A stretch of 64,000 nucleotides of DNA from Vitrella brassicaformis (taxonomy: Eukaryota > Sar > Vitrellaceae). The stretch spans positions 124,001-188,000 of the forward strand of contig CDMY01000027.1 in assembly GCA_001179505.1 (NCBI GenBank), read 5' to 3'. A model generated the notes under the pieces. It had not been told where the DNA came from and made no database searches. It worked only from the letters and a program-made list of their open reading frames with translations. Below are positions 1-11,011 of the stretch, piece by piece; within the stretch, counting starts at the first letter, position 1; every line of letters begins with the position of its first letter. The translations under genes and the position numbers were made by a program.

Positions 1-564
1 CTCGGCTGACATGTCACGGGCTTCCTGACGGCTTGATGGCTCATCATGATCCCGAGCCCTCTTCTTGCCTCGATGAGCGGTGGCCCTATCGTCATGAGCT
101 GGAGAGTGGTGTTCCACTGGTGCATCATCTGGGGCATCGGGCTCGGTCTTGTCGACGGTTGCTGGTGGATGGGGAGGGGTGTGGCGGCCCTTGGGGTCGA
201 GAAGGCGCCGCTCATAGTCCTCCTCGAGCTCTTCCAGACTCGCCGCAGAGAACACCTGACACCCAAACACACCAGTCAGAAACCGATGTGCATGAGTCAA
301 CCAACAGCCAGATTGATCATCGTTCGTGTGTGGATCTGATCTGCTGCTGACCTTGTCATAGAAGCTGGCAGAGGCCTTGCTCGTCGATGCATGTGTCGTG
401 TCGGCAGTGGACGGCACGGCCTTGTGTTTCTTGAGGGCCCTGAGCGCCTTCTTGGCCTTGAAGTCCTTGATGCTCTTCTGCACACTGCTCTGGGAAACCC
501 ACTTGCCGCGGCTCTTGGCTGTTGGCTTCTGGTACACCACCTTCGAACTGCGGCTGGAGCGCAT
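1..564 (-). CDS. Lys/Ser-rich protein, 5' two exons only (runs off window)
   Basis: ATG at 564-562. Exon 1 is 564-352 (71 codons) and is strongly basic, beginning MRSSRSSKVVYQK with many Lys and Ala (KAKKALRALKKHK). The intron 351-256 starts GTCAGC and ends GTGTCAG. Exon 2 begins at 255 in frame and is open to base 1; it turns acidic (LEELEEDYERRLLDPK), then is rich in Pro, His and Asp. The gene continues beyond the left edge. I do not recognise the family; the basic N-terminus would suit a nuclear or nucleolar protein, but that is only inference. It is head-to-head with the BTB gene, only 83 bp between the two start codons. Confidence 0.6.
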   Translation of the reverse strand, partial: MRSSRSSKVVYQKPTAKSRGKWVSQSSVQKSIKDFKAKKALRALKKHKAVPSTADTTHASTSKASASFYDKVSSRSDPHTNDDQSGCWLTHAHRFLTGVFGCQVFSAASLEELEEDYERRLLDPKGRHTPPHPPATVDKTEPDAPDDAPVEHHSPAHDDRATAHRGKKRARDHDEPSSRQEARDMSAE

Positions 565-647
565 CTTCGCCGCTGCCTTCAGATCGCCACCGCGAGCTTC
601 ACGCCGATCGCGCGCTGGTGAAATGTTCATGTAGAAATGCAGTAGCC
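565..647. promoter_or_regulatory. 83-bp divergent intergenic region (bidirectional promoter)
   Basis: The whole space between the start codons of the leftward basic protein (ATG 564) and the rightward BTB gene (ATG 648). Any core promoter and both 5' UTRs must fit here or overlap the neighbouring exons. No TATA-like box is evident. Confidence 0.4.
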
Positions 648-2238
648 ATGGCGCACGCGGACGATGGTAAGCATTCATTGTGGAATTTTGCAGCACTCCG
701 TCAGTCCACACCACCATGCACTCATCGCTCTCATTCTGTGTGGATTTGGTGCATGGGATGGCTGCAGGTTTGGTCAAGTTGGTGGTGGGGTGCAAGCAGG
801 AGGTGTTCTACGAGAAAAAGTCGCTGTTGGTCGGGGCATCGCCGCACTTTGAGACCATGCTGCAGGTGAAGTATGCGGAGCGGCAGAGGACAAATGAGTG
901 CGTGCGCATGACGTGCACTCAACGTTGCTTCTCGATATGCTGCAGGGCGATATGGCCTGCAATGAGAAAAACACCCAGACAGTGGAGCTCCCCAACGTCC
1001 ATCCCGCATGTTTCCAACAACTGAGGGCATTCGGTAAGATAAGCACTTCACTTGACCGAACCGACAAACACGCGTGGGTGGATGGATGGATGGTGCCATC
1101 CTGCCATCCTGTCATCCTGTCTGTGTGTGTGTGTGTCAGTGTACCATGGAGGCGATGACGAGCGGCAGACGGTGCTCAAGAAATACATCGAAGGCTTGGC
1201 AGAGGCCGCCGGCTCACTCACCGTCCCCGCCACCGACCAGTCGGAAACCAAAACGGGCCTGCTGCACCTGGTGGGTCGGTGGGTCGGTGGGGACAAAGAG
1301 AGAAGGCATCCAAGGTCACACACTGACTGTGAGAGGGCATACTATCCTTGTGTGTGTATGTGTGTGTGTGTGTGTATCAGTACCAGATGACGAATTCTCT
1401 GCTGATGGAGGAGCACTCAAACCTCATCCTGGTTGGTACACAGACACACAAACACACTGCTGCGCCGGCACCACCTTCATTAGACTGCAACACACACATA
1501 CATACAACGCGTCCTACCTCTCAATGTGTCGGTTCTGCGTGGCAGGGCCAGATCATGCACCAGCTGCAGCAGCTGCAAGACCCTAGCGAGTACCCGGACG
1601 GCATCGTATCCTTCCTCGTACGTCACCCCACGGCAACTAACACGAAAGAAACGACAGACACACACAGACCTGTTAGCACGAGGGAGGGACGGATGCATGT
1701 GTCGTGCATATTGTGCTGTGTGTCGATGGATTGATCAGCTGCGCGAGAAGCCGAGTCTGAAGGAGACCGAGCCGATGCGTAGTACCATCATCAACTTTGT
1801 CAAGGAGCGGGTGGCCAAGCAGGACTCGCAGGACGTGCAGAAGATCATGCTGGAGCTGGCGCCCACCTGGTGGAATGAAATCATGACAGAGCTCGAGGAC
1901 CAGGCACTAGACATGTCACGTACGTGACGTATGCACAACCAAGGAGGACAGCGCATTTCCTTTGTTTCCTTCTCAACCCCCACCACAGCGTGTGTGTGTG
2001 TGTCCTTGTTTGCTTCATCCATGTGTTGCTTACATGCGTCTGTCGGTCATGCCATGCAGGTCGTGTGGGCGAGTTGAGCGGGCAGATCAGGGAGTTTGGC
2101 CAGAGGGCCAACAAGAGGCGGAGTCAGCAGATGGACCACAACAGAGTCATGGAGATCCAGAAGGGGGACGAACTCCACGCCATGCGCACCAACATGAAGA
2201 AACTCAAGACCGCATTCTTCGAACGAATGGACGGATGA
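648..2238 (+). CDS. BTB/POZ-domain protein with helical C-terminus
   Basis: Eight exons join in frame: 648-666, 768-865, 946-1033, 1140-1270, 1381-1431, 1546-1617, 1739-1919 and 2060-2238, giving about 272 residues with stop TGA. Residues about 6-75 fit a BTB/POZ fold: a start like LVKLVVGCKQEVFYEKKSLL, then GASPHFETML, then TVELPNVHPACFQQLRAFVY, which are the expected strand-helix signatures. BTB domains dimerise and often act as Cullin-3 substrate adaptors, or scaffold chromatin and channel proteins. The rest is predicted helical and charged (LKETEPMRSTIINFVKERV; later KRRSQQMDHNRVM) with no Kelch, MATH or zinc-finger partner, so the bound substrate is unknown. Introns carry (TG)n runs before the acceptor. 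Confidence 0.75.
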
Positions 2239-2882
2239 TCCCACCCAGCCGACAACAGTCAGGTGTGTACTGTCAGTGAGTGATGCACTGCCAGTAATGA
2301 TGCAATGCATGTGTTGTCTGTCTTGTCCTTGACACAGGCAGGGTGCGGTGCGCGCGACTGTGGCGGCTTAGCTGCACGCCACGTGCCCTCTATCCATGTA
2401 TCTATGCCACCGATACACAGAGACAAACGGGACAAATATGATGTGTGGTTTGGTCTGGCCGACTGCGTGAGGCTTGTCCCTCCATGGCATGGGAGTGTCG
2501 TATGTGTGTGTGTGTGTGTGTTGGTCTTGTGCAGTGTGTGTGTGTGCATACTCAGTTGCGGTGACGAACCATGCAACTGAAGTTGCAGTGTACATATTAG
2601 ATTCTCTCTGATGACGGTGGCGGAGTGGTTGGTATTCACAGACTATAAAGGTCACTGACACACGTACACGCAGGCACCATGCCATGCACTCACACGGTCT
2701 GTCTGTCATCTCACTCACTCACGACATCCATGCCATGCAGCCAAATAAAGGGGTCTGTCGATCTGCAGTGTCCTCACAGCCATGACTGACTGATTTGAGT
2801 CCGCGCCATCCGTGGGCGCGGGCGCATGAGAGCTACAGCTATGCACACGTCGGTCCACCAGGCTGTCTCTGTCTGTTGCTGC
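2239..2882. other. Convergent intergenic region
   Basis: Space between two 3' ends (BTB stop 2238; RING-ankyrin stop 2883). Holds TG-rich runs near 2500-2545 and one AATAAA at 2745-2750, which could serve the BTB transcript but lies about 500 bp past its stop. No open frame with coding character. Confidence 0.4.
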
Positions 2883-5800
2883 TCACGTGGCTGTTGTGAT
2901 GCCGTCGACGGTGCTGGCGTAGTGGGCCTCCTGGTTGCACAGCGGACACTTGAGCTGAGCATCCCGGGCAATGTTGTCGGGCACTCGCCGCTCCAGTGCC
3001 TCCAGGCGGGCTTCTCCTTATTGGCCGCCTCGTGGGCCGCCGCCATGTCGCGCCAGCATCCCTCACACAGGCACTTCTGCACACACACACACACACACAC
3101 GGACAATGGTGGTATGCGACTCGTGTGTGTGTCCACTGACCTGCCGACATGACAAGAATACGACTGTCGGCGTCTCCGAGATGCACATGACGCAGGTGCC
3201 CTCCCCGCCATCGCCATCAGCAGCAGCAGCAGCAGCAGCGGCCATCTCCTCCTTCTCGAGTGCAGTATGACGCACAGCGGCTTCTCTGGCTAGATCTCGC
3301 AGCTCTTGTTTGGCCCTCTTGATGTCGCGCTTGAAGGCATCCACCGCTGCGATGCTGTTGAGCGACTCCAGACGAGTAGGGGTCAGCCTGACCATGGGCA
3401 GACAGGCATACGGAGAGATGCATTCTGGCCCGTCTGTGTGTGTTGGTGGGCCTTTGTTTACCGTTTCTTTGCCTCGTGCTGCAGTGTGTGGTGCTCTTGC
3501 TCGAGCGGCTGTAGTGAGGCCTCTATCTCGCTGTGCTCGTCCGTCATCCGAGAGATCTCACCCTCCAACCTGACAGACAGACAGACAGACAGATCAAGGG
3601 CGATGGGTTCCTTCTGGCTACCATCGGGACCGTCCTCTCTTACTGGTCTATATCGTATTGGATGTGCTGTATGGCCTCGAGCAGCTGACCCTCAGTCGAC
3701 GACTCGTCCAACAACACCCGCATCGCTCCACACACAGGCACCCCACACCTGATTGATGCACACACAAGGGAGCGACACAGAGATGCAACGAAGATCGATG
3801 GCGCGCCTTCCTCACCGTCCCACCCACCCTTCAGCAGCGGATGTGGGCGTGGAGGCAGACGCTGCAGCTGCGGCTGCGGCTGAGGCGCTCTGCTGCTCGG
3901 CTGCGGGGGCCTTTGTGGGTTTGGATGCGCCGCTCTGCAGCCGGAGGGCATGCTGTGCGTCGACGGCCGTCTCCATGAGCTCGTCGAGCCGCTCCTCTTC
4001 GCGGCTGATCTTTGCCTCAAACTCATGCACTTCGGCAGCCGTGGCGAGGGACACCAACACATCGTGGCTCAGGCTGCATCAACAGCACACGGAGTGGAGC
4101 CGCTGGGAAGCCCTCTCCTTGTGTGGATCGCTCACTTGGGAGTGACGTATTTGAGTCGTCGTATGTTTGTCTTGAGCTCCTTGACGCGATGGGCATCCCC
4201 CCGACGGGCAGCCAAGAGATCACTGTACTGATCCTCCAGACTGCACACACACGGAACAAAACACATTGGTATGACACACATGGCCATGTTGTTGTGTTGT
4301 CTGACCTCTCCTTCTTGTCGATGGCTTCGTTCAGGTCAGCCCGCAACTGAGCCGTCACATTAGCCGGGCAGAACCTGCGCACACACAGTCACATTGACAG
4401 TCGCTTGGGGCTATGTTTCCTCACTGGTCTGCTGCGGTCGATGTCTGTGCGGAGGAGGGCCGGTCGGCGGGCGTCGTGCTGACCGTCGATGACGCCAGCG
4501 GGTCGACAAATGAGGACCTGACGGATGGATGACACACACACGCACACACAACAGAGCGAGTCACTCGGTGTGTGGTGGGTCCCTCCGAGCGCCTTACGAT
4601 GAGCTGGACGGCCGCTGGGCAGCAAACAAATGGCTGGCCGGCGCGCCATGGGCAGGGGAGAGAGGGGCAGGAGCGAATGGCGAAGGGCCGACACCAGCTG
4701 GAGGCTCCTGGCTGAGGACATTTCGCTGCTGCTGGTGGTCACTCGGGGCGTCAGAGAAGGCCGGCTCGACACTGTGCGCCACACACACAAGAAGGGCAAC
4801 AGATGGGGGCTACTGGGTAAAAGTGTCGGTGGCGCTGTCTGCACCTGTCGCTGTGTGTGTCTGGCGGGCAGCTCGGCGCAGCAGCTTTCTCCGTCAAATC
4901 ATCTACTTCTTCAGTCTCGTGCTGTGTGTCGTCGGCCTCCTCCCTCTCGCCATCTGCCGCTGACTCGGCCTGCTCAGCCGCCAAACGCTGAAGGCAATGA
5001 CACACACATGCAGTATCCATGTGTGCAGCGGTGCAGGGGAAGGGCACCTTGAGACGCTTCTGCTCGCGCTTTCTGGCCGCCCTCTCCTCCTTCTTGCGGG
5101 CCATCTCCTCCTCTCGCAGCAGATCGGCAGCCGCAGCCTTCTGACGGGCCACCAGATGAGCCATCAGCACGTCCACACACGACTGAACACACCAAACAAA
5201 CAAAGCGGCTGACGTGGTGTGCCTTCATCGTGTCTGCTGACCGTCCGGCCCAATTGGCGGGCGACATCGAGGGGTGTTTCGTTCTTGTTGACGGCCTCAG
5301 CGTCGACGCCCCTCTCCAGCAGCCACTTGATCACCTCGGACCACCCATTACCAGCCGCCAAATGCAGCAGAGACCAGCCCTCGTTGGTACGGCAGTGCAG
5401 ACTCAGCACGGGCCTCTTGCGACGCCCTCCCTTGCCCTCGGTCGGTGTACTGCGCGTCCGGCCGTGGCGTTCGAGCACCTCCAGGGTGGCCACTGCACGC
5501 GACTGCCGGGCCTTCTCCTTCTGCTCCGCCTCCTTCGTCGCTGTGCCGCCGGCCGCCTGCTGTCCCCCATCTTCTGCAAGGCCAACGTTTCCGGCCCCTT
5601 TGCCCTTGCTGGCGGCCTTCTTGCGGCTCTTGCTGCCCACCATGGGCTCGGGAGGGGGCACGGGAGCTGTCGCAACACACAAGAGCGTCAGCGCGCGTCA
5701 GTCTGGCTCAATCGACCAGTCACTCACCGTCGCTATCTTGGTTGCGACGGCAGGCGAGCTGAAGAAGATTCATGCCGTCGAGGAAGTCCCCCTCAGAGAG

Positions 5801-8800
5801 GACTGACGGGTCGGCATGCGGCTGCTGCAGAAGGTAGTCGAGGACCTCATGCTGGTGATAATAAGCAGCAGCACCTGAAGACACCAAGTCAGACTTGTGT
5901 CCATCCGGCATTTCTCTCCTGTCCTGTCCTGTCCTGTCCTCTCGACACTCACCGACAGCCGATGACTTCATAACTTTTCTGTCTTCACAGTCCACAGCCG
6001 CCGGACCGATTTCGTTGACGTCGGCATTATACTCGACCAGAGACTGCAGACAGACAGACAGACAGACAGACAGGCCCATGAGAGGCGGCTAAGTGATCTC
6101 ATGCGGTCTCTCTACTGGCGTACCTTGACGATCCGCGGCGGACAGGGAGCATCAGACGCGACTGCCTCGATCAGCAAAGGCGTCCGCAAATAATCTGATG
6201 CCATCCAGACGTAAACAGACATATCACCCTCCCAGCCCGCTTTGATTCTCCACTTACCGTCCCGCCGAATGCTCTCGCCCTCGAATGGCTCGATGCTGGC
6301 AGGCGAGAGGTCTCGCCACCTGATAACCTCCCCGTCCCTCGCCCGCACCTGTCCCACCGACAGACCCTCGTCGCCGCCCTCCTCCGTCGGCTTGATGAAG
6401 TTCTCCCGCAGCAGCGTGTCGAGTGACCCAGCCGAGCCGTACAGGGCACATGACTGAAGGGCCTGCTTCAGCACGAAGCCGTTTCTGTAGGAGACCATGG
6501 GAGTGGGCAGCGACGACAGCAGCGAGCGGTCCTCCTTGAGATCGACGGGCCTGCGTGGCCCCTCTGGCGTCAACAGGTCGTGTCTGCACGCCTCCCGGAT
6601 CGCTCTCGCCGTGGCCTTCATCTGCACCACTCCCCTGGCCGCCTTCTCACGCAGCTCCTGCCTCTTCCTGTGGTGTGCCGCGGCCGCTGCTGGTGCCTCG
6701 ACACTGCCGCCCTCCTCCATCAGACCAGCTGCAGCTGCCTGCATCCATCCATCCACACAAACGGTGTGGTCTGTGTGTATGCGTGCCCCTGCCATATGTG
6801 TGTGGGGCGGTGCTTCGCTTGCCGTGGGGATGGAAGATGATCCCGTACTGGCTCCTGCAGCAGTGTTGGTGGCCGTCTGCCCCGAACGGGCCGCGAAATG
6901 CTTCAGCAGCACAGCCTCGCACTCCTGTGAAACACGACAGGGCGGACTCACTCACTGTCACGGCTCATTGGACGCCATTCCTTGACAGCTGACCTTCCGG
7001 CCGAATCGACGGGCGGAGTCGAGAGGCGTTTCGTTGAACTGATTGACAGCCCCAGGGTCCGCCCCATTCTCGAGCAGCCACTCGACCAGGCTGCACCAGC
7101 CGTTGCCGGTGGCCATGTGCAGGGGCGTGTTGTCATATTCGTCCCTGCCGTTGATGTCGAAGATGCCGCTGTCTTTCCCGCCGTACTTGACCAGTCCCTC
7201 CGCATCGAGCACCTCGATCGTGGCTAGGGCCTGCCGCTGTTGCGCTTCCGACGGCTGCGCACCCTCGAGGGACGGCGGGCCAATGCACCCCAGCTGAAGC
7301 AAGCAAGTCAAGAGAAAGGTGGATGGGGGGGCCTGGCAAAGACAGAGGAGGCACGAACAGGGATGGAGGTCATTCGTTCAGAGGTGTGGGCTGTGGTACC
7401 TACCGTGTCCGTGCTCAAACGTCGCGATTGACGGGACTGCGGGGTCGGCTCTTGCCTCACAAAGGAGGAAACCGAGGAGATCCGGATGGTGCCACAATGC
7501 TGCCGCGCCTACACATACACGGAAAGCGGACATGCATGAGACAGGGACAATGCGATGAGGCTGTGTCTCAGCAATATCTTCCTTGCCGCTTACCGACGGC
7601 GGATGTGTTGTAGCTGAGCTTGCCGTAAGTCACCTTTCTCTGGCCGCCATAGCCTCGTGCATTCACATCGGCGTTGTACGCCAGCAGCGTCTGCATAACA
7701 CAGACACATGGAGGCTTCCATTGCACGCAGCCAGCACGACAGGCTCAGGACGTACCCGCATGATCTGGATGGGCGCGTTGGCCACGGCTGCCTGCACGAC
7801 CAGGGGGGACGGCACATAATCTGGACACACAGACAAGATCAGAACCAACGTGCACTAAGTGCCGAACCGTCCATATCTCTCTCTGTCTGCCTGCCTGTCT
7901 GTCTGTCTGTCTGTCTGCGGACCTTCAGTGGCTAGAGTGAGAGGTTCGTCACTGTACATGCACGATGGATAGAGAGCATCCAGGGTCAGGTCGTCCCACT
8001 TGAGCACCTTCCCGCCCCTCTTGGCCCACACCTCACCCACAGCCAGCCTCCCCTTGTCCTTCTCGGTCGGCTTGACGAGCGTCTCCCTCAGCAGCGCCTC
8101 GAGCGAACCGGCCGCACCGTGGACCACACACGCCTGCAGGGCGTGGCGGAAGAGCACACCGTCCATGACGAAGGGGTCGGGAAAGCCCGGATTTGGCAGC
8201 GATGAGAGCAGGGATTGGTCCTCCTTGAGATGCACGGCCTTGCGCTGATCTTCTGGCACCAGCTGATCGTGGGCGTACATCTCCCGCATCGCCCGCACCA
8301 TGGCCTTCATCTTCTGGCTGTTCGGGTCCATCCGCTTGAGAGTCTCATCCTGCCAGCGCGCGATAAGCTCGTCCAGCTCCCCCACCAGCCCCGGGAACAG
8401 CTCCTCCACCACCACCTTCTTGGGCCGTGAGTGCCGCTCGTCGGCATCACCCCCGTCCTCACCGCCCGACCCATCGTCGTTGTGCATCCGTCCCCGAGCT
8501 GTCCCCTTGGTGTCCGCCGACCGAGTGGGCCCGCCGGGCGTGCCGATGGCGCTGCGGAGATTGGCCAGGGAGAGGAAGGGCGACGAGCTGCCGGCGGGGG
8601 AAGATGCCTTGCCCTGCTTCTGGGGGAAATCTCTGTCGTGCTTGGGCAAGTGGACGGACGGCTCTTGGCCGTTCTGCTCGTGTGAGTCGCTGAGGTTGTC
8701 GTCTGCCAGCTTTGAGAAGTAGGAGCTCTGCTCGAGCTGCCCCTCGATGGAGTGCAGGCTGGTGTTCTCCTCCAGCACAGCCAGCCGCTTTCGCATCGCC

Positions 8801-9261
8801 GTCGTCACATCCGTGGCCGGGGAAGGCACACCAGGCGTGTCGTCCGGCAGCTCCTCACCTTCCCCCTCGGCCAGCCCGCCCCTCTGCCGGACCATCTTGC
8901 CCATCTGCTGCCTCTCCGCCTTGTCCAGCCCTGCTGCGTCCTTGCTGCCCACCAGTGAGCTGGGGCCGTCGCTGTCAGGACCGCGGTCTCCCTCGAGCAG
9001 ACCAGGACACCAGGCGACCGATGGCCGAGCCGTCGCCGACAAGCACCTGCCCTTGGACGGCTCGTCCTGCAGCTTGGAGGTGAGGATTCCTCTGCTGAAC
9101 TCAGGGGCGCCCTGCTGGTGCCGAGGGGGAGTGGTGGACAGTGAGAGCCGATTGGTCGGTTGGTCGTCACTTGCCGACGCTGGTGTTGGTGGAGGGGCTT
9201 GGGTGGGAAGAGGGGGCCCGGATGCCCACTTGCAGGCCTCCTCGAGCTCTGAGTCGCTCAT
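2883..9261 (-). CDS. Two-module ankyrin repeat protein with C-terminal RING finger
   Basis: Roughly 21 exons in my model: 9261-7923, 7820-7756, 7690-7594, 7508-7404, 7293-6994, 6924 to 6258 (perhaps with another intron near 6800), 6194-6124, 6043-5953, 5874-5728, 5666-5242, 5182-5048, 4987-4845, 4771-4598, 4517-4425, 4374-4306, 4240-4136, 4073-3828, 3748-3644, 3569-3462, 3387-3141, 3076-2883. Each module has LKED(Q/R)SLLSSLP, a helical region, then ankyrin-type repeats such as LLAYNADVNARG or LVEYNADVNEIG and NETPLDVARQLGR. After module 2 come coiled coils and a C3HC4-like RING (CVMC, FLSC, CLCEGC, KCPLC), suggesting an E3 ubiquitin ligase with ankyrins choosing the partner. Oddities: the final exon needs a -1 frame change near 3011-3020 and the RING His is Gln. 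The phase between exons 7508-7404 and 7293-6994 is not resolved. The start at 9261 is the first in-frame ATG; upstream exons could belong to the same gene. Confidence 0.65.
5917..5941. repeat. (TGTCC)n microsatellite in an intron
   Basis: About five CCTGT units inside the intron 5952-5875 of the ankyrin-RING gene. Confidence 0.7.
7882..7918. repeat. (CTGT)n microsatellite in an intron
   Basis: Tetranucleotide run in the intron just downstream of the large first exon of the ankyrin-RING gene. Confidence 0.75.
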
Positions 9262-9348
9262 GCCATGACAGCTGATGGAGGTCGGTATGTCCTCAGACGC
9301 ACGTTCAGCACTGGCACCAGCATCCTCCTCTGTGGCCTTCTGCACCGA

Positions 9349-10718
9349 CTAGTGGGCTGGGGGAGGGGGCGGGGAGGACGGTGGGGTACGGGCTATGGTG
9401 ATGATGGTCGTTTGCGCGTCCGCCGACACAAAAGACGCGCTGCTGTCGGTGATGCTGCTGAGGGGGTTCCATCTGACGAAGTAGAACCACAGGGTCAGAT
9501 CCCCTGGTACCTCCCGCGTCAGTCCCCCTGGTAAAGTGCCCCACTCGCAAGACACCCCGCTGGCGGATCCGGGATAGGACACGTCAGAGGGCAGCAGCTT
9601 CTCGGCTGACAGCATGACGATCGTCTTCGGGTGACCGCCGACCACCACTCCACGGTCCATCAGCTCGTCCACCACCTTCTCCACGATTGTGCCTAGATTC
9701 ACTCTGCGGCTGCCCGTCTCTTGGGGGTGCCCGTCATCCCACCCCTGCTTCAACGTCATGCGGACCGCCGTCTCGAAGTGCCCCTTCTCCTCTGGGGATA
9801 CCGATGTGGTTGCGGAGGGGTCGCCGGCCTCACGGCCGTCGGCCAGACACACACAGAGGGGCTGCACGGAGGCACATGCAGAGAGGCCATGACCAAGTGT
9901 GTGCGAATGATTTGTGTGCTTCCTTACCCCGTGTGTGTACGGCGGACACCAGGGAGCCGATACCCCGAACAGAGTTGTGCGCAGACGCACGCAGAAGCTT
10001 CGCTGATGGGGCATGTGTTGCTTGAGGCCGACAGCGACCTCCTCCCCCCACCCGCCATCAGGCCGGGAAAGCGACCCATGCGCCTGATCGGCGACCTTCG
10101 ACAACATCCGTGCTGCCTCGTCAGGGAGGATGGGAGGAAATGTGTTGCCAAGCTGACTGCGAACCAAGTGGCGATTGTAGTCCTCCTCACTGACGCCCGC
10201 CGCACCGACTAGAGTCCTGTGAAGTTGCTGAATGGCGGGGTGCTGCACACAGACACAACGCATCCACCGCCATTCAGCCCACGGGTGGTGTTCGTGTGTG
10301 TGTGTGTGTGTGTTTGCGTACTCATGCGTGTACGACGCACCTTGACAAGGTCTGCCACGAGTTCCATCGGATCAAAACCGTAATCGCTCCTCCCTCCGCC
10401 GAGGATGGCTCGCCCCACACCGGCTGGTGTGCTCGCAGCCGGGGATGCACTGTTGGCAGGCAGCTGTGCGTGGTTCTCATGTGAGTGCATGGGGCGGTGA
10501 GGGCCGATGGGTGACGAAAGAGAGGCGCTGGTTGCTGTGGTGCCGAGGCCTCCCTTCGCCTCCGACGATGCATAGGTCCTGCTCTTGGACACACGGCGAA
10601 CCTCTCGCAGATTGTCTGCTGGCGAATCACGGCCTCCATCTTCGGTGCTCTTATCCTCGTACAGGGCCTTCTTGCCGCCAGCCAGGCCTTTCTGCAGGTT
10701 CTTGGCGAAGTCACTCAT
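9349..10718 (-). CDS. Protein of unknown function, begins MSDFAKNLQKGL
   Basis: ATG at 10718. Exon 1 (to about 10342) encodes a basic start, MSDFAKNLQKGLAGGKKALY, followed by a Ser/Ala/Pro-rich stretch and GFDPMELVADLVK. A second exon begins near 10242 (HPAIQQLHRTLVGAAGVSEE). A third, about 9834 to 9349, gives EKGHFETAVRMTLKQGWDDG, then VNLGTIVEKVVDELMDRGVV and GDLTLWFYFVRWNP, with a Pro-rich end and stop TAG. The stretch between about 10040 and 9834 is TG-rich and probably intron. I do not recognise a family. The gene ends 88 bp before the ATG I chose for the ankyrin-RING protein, so they may be one transcription unit; an acceptor (GTGCAG) follows the TAG. It is divergent from the DUF3727-like gene. 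Confidence 0.5.
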
Positions 10719-11011
10719 GCCGCCGGGTGAGCGGGATTATGACCTCATGATAGAGATTGGAAGTCACGAGGCCGATACACGCCGATGATGGTTGATGCCA
10801 TGGATGATGCGGCAGATCTGCCGAGTCAGCAACTTGCCCGTGCGTCGAACGCCACTCCCAATGGGCTGAGGAAGCCCTTCGCCATCCATCGTCGGATGTC
10901 CCTTGCTGTCTGTGCTAGGGTGTGGTGGCGTGAAACCACTGATGGATGATACGAGGCTCGGAACGGACTGAAAGAATGACGGGAAGAGCAACACCAGCGT
11001 CAGATCCGACA
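10719..11011. promoter_or_regulatory. Divergent intergenic region
   Basis: 293 bp between two start codons pointing apart (10718 minus, 11012 plus); presumed bidirectional promoter. No distinct box identified. If translation instead starts at ATG 10946 or 10979, the region is shorter. Confidence 0.35.

Noticed and set aside
3078-3104. (CA)n runs seen as possible CRISPR or satellite
   Set aside because: They are simple dinucleotide runs in introns, without spacers or palindromic repeats; a eukaryotic window makes CRISPR implausible.
6195-6257. Coding sequence in-frame through 6257-6195 of the ankyrin gene
   Set aside because: The stretch is open, but the paralogous module splices at the equivalent place, the donor is GTAAGT, and removing it joins DD-YLRTPLLIEAV as in the other copy.
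9687-10212. Plus-strand frames opposite the unknown gene at 9349-10718
   Set aside because: They overlap a minus-strand exon with recognisable amino-acid patterning and have no supporting splice pattern.
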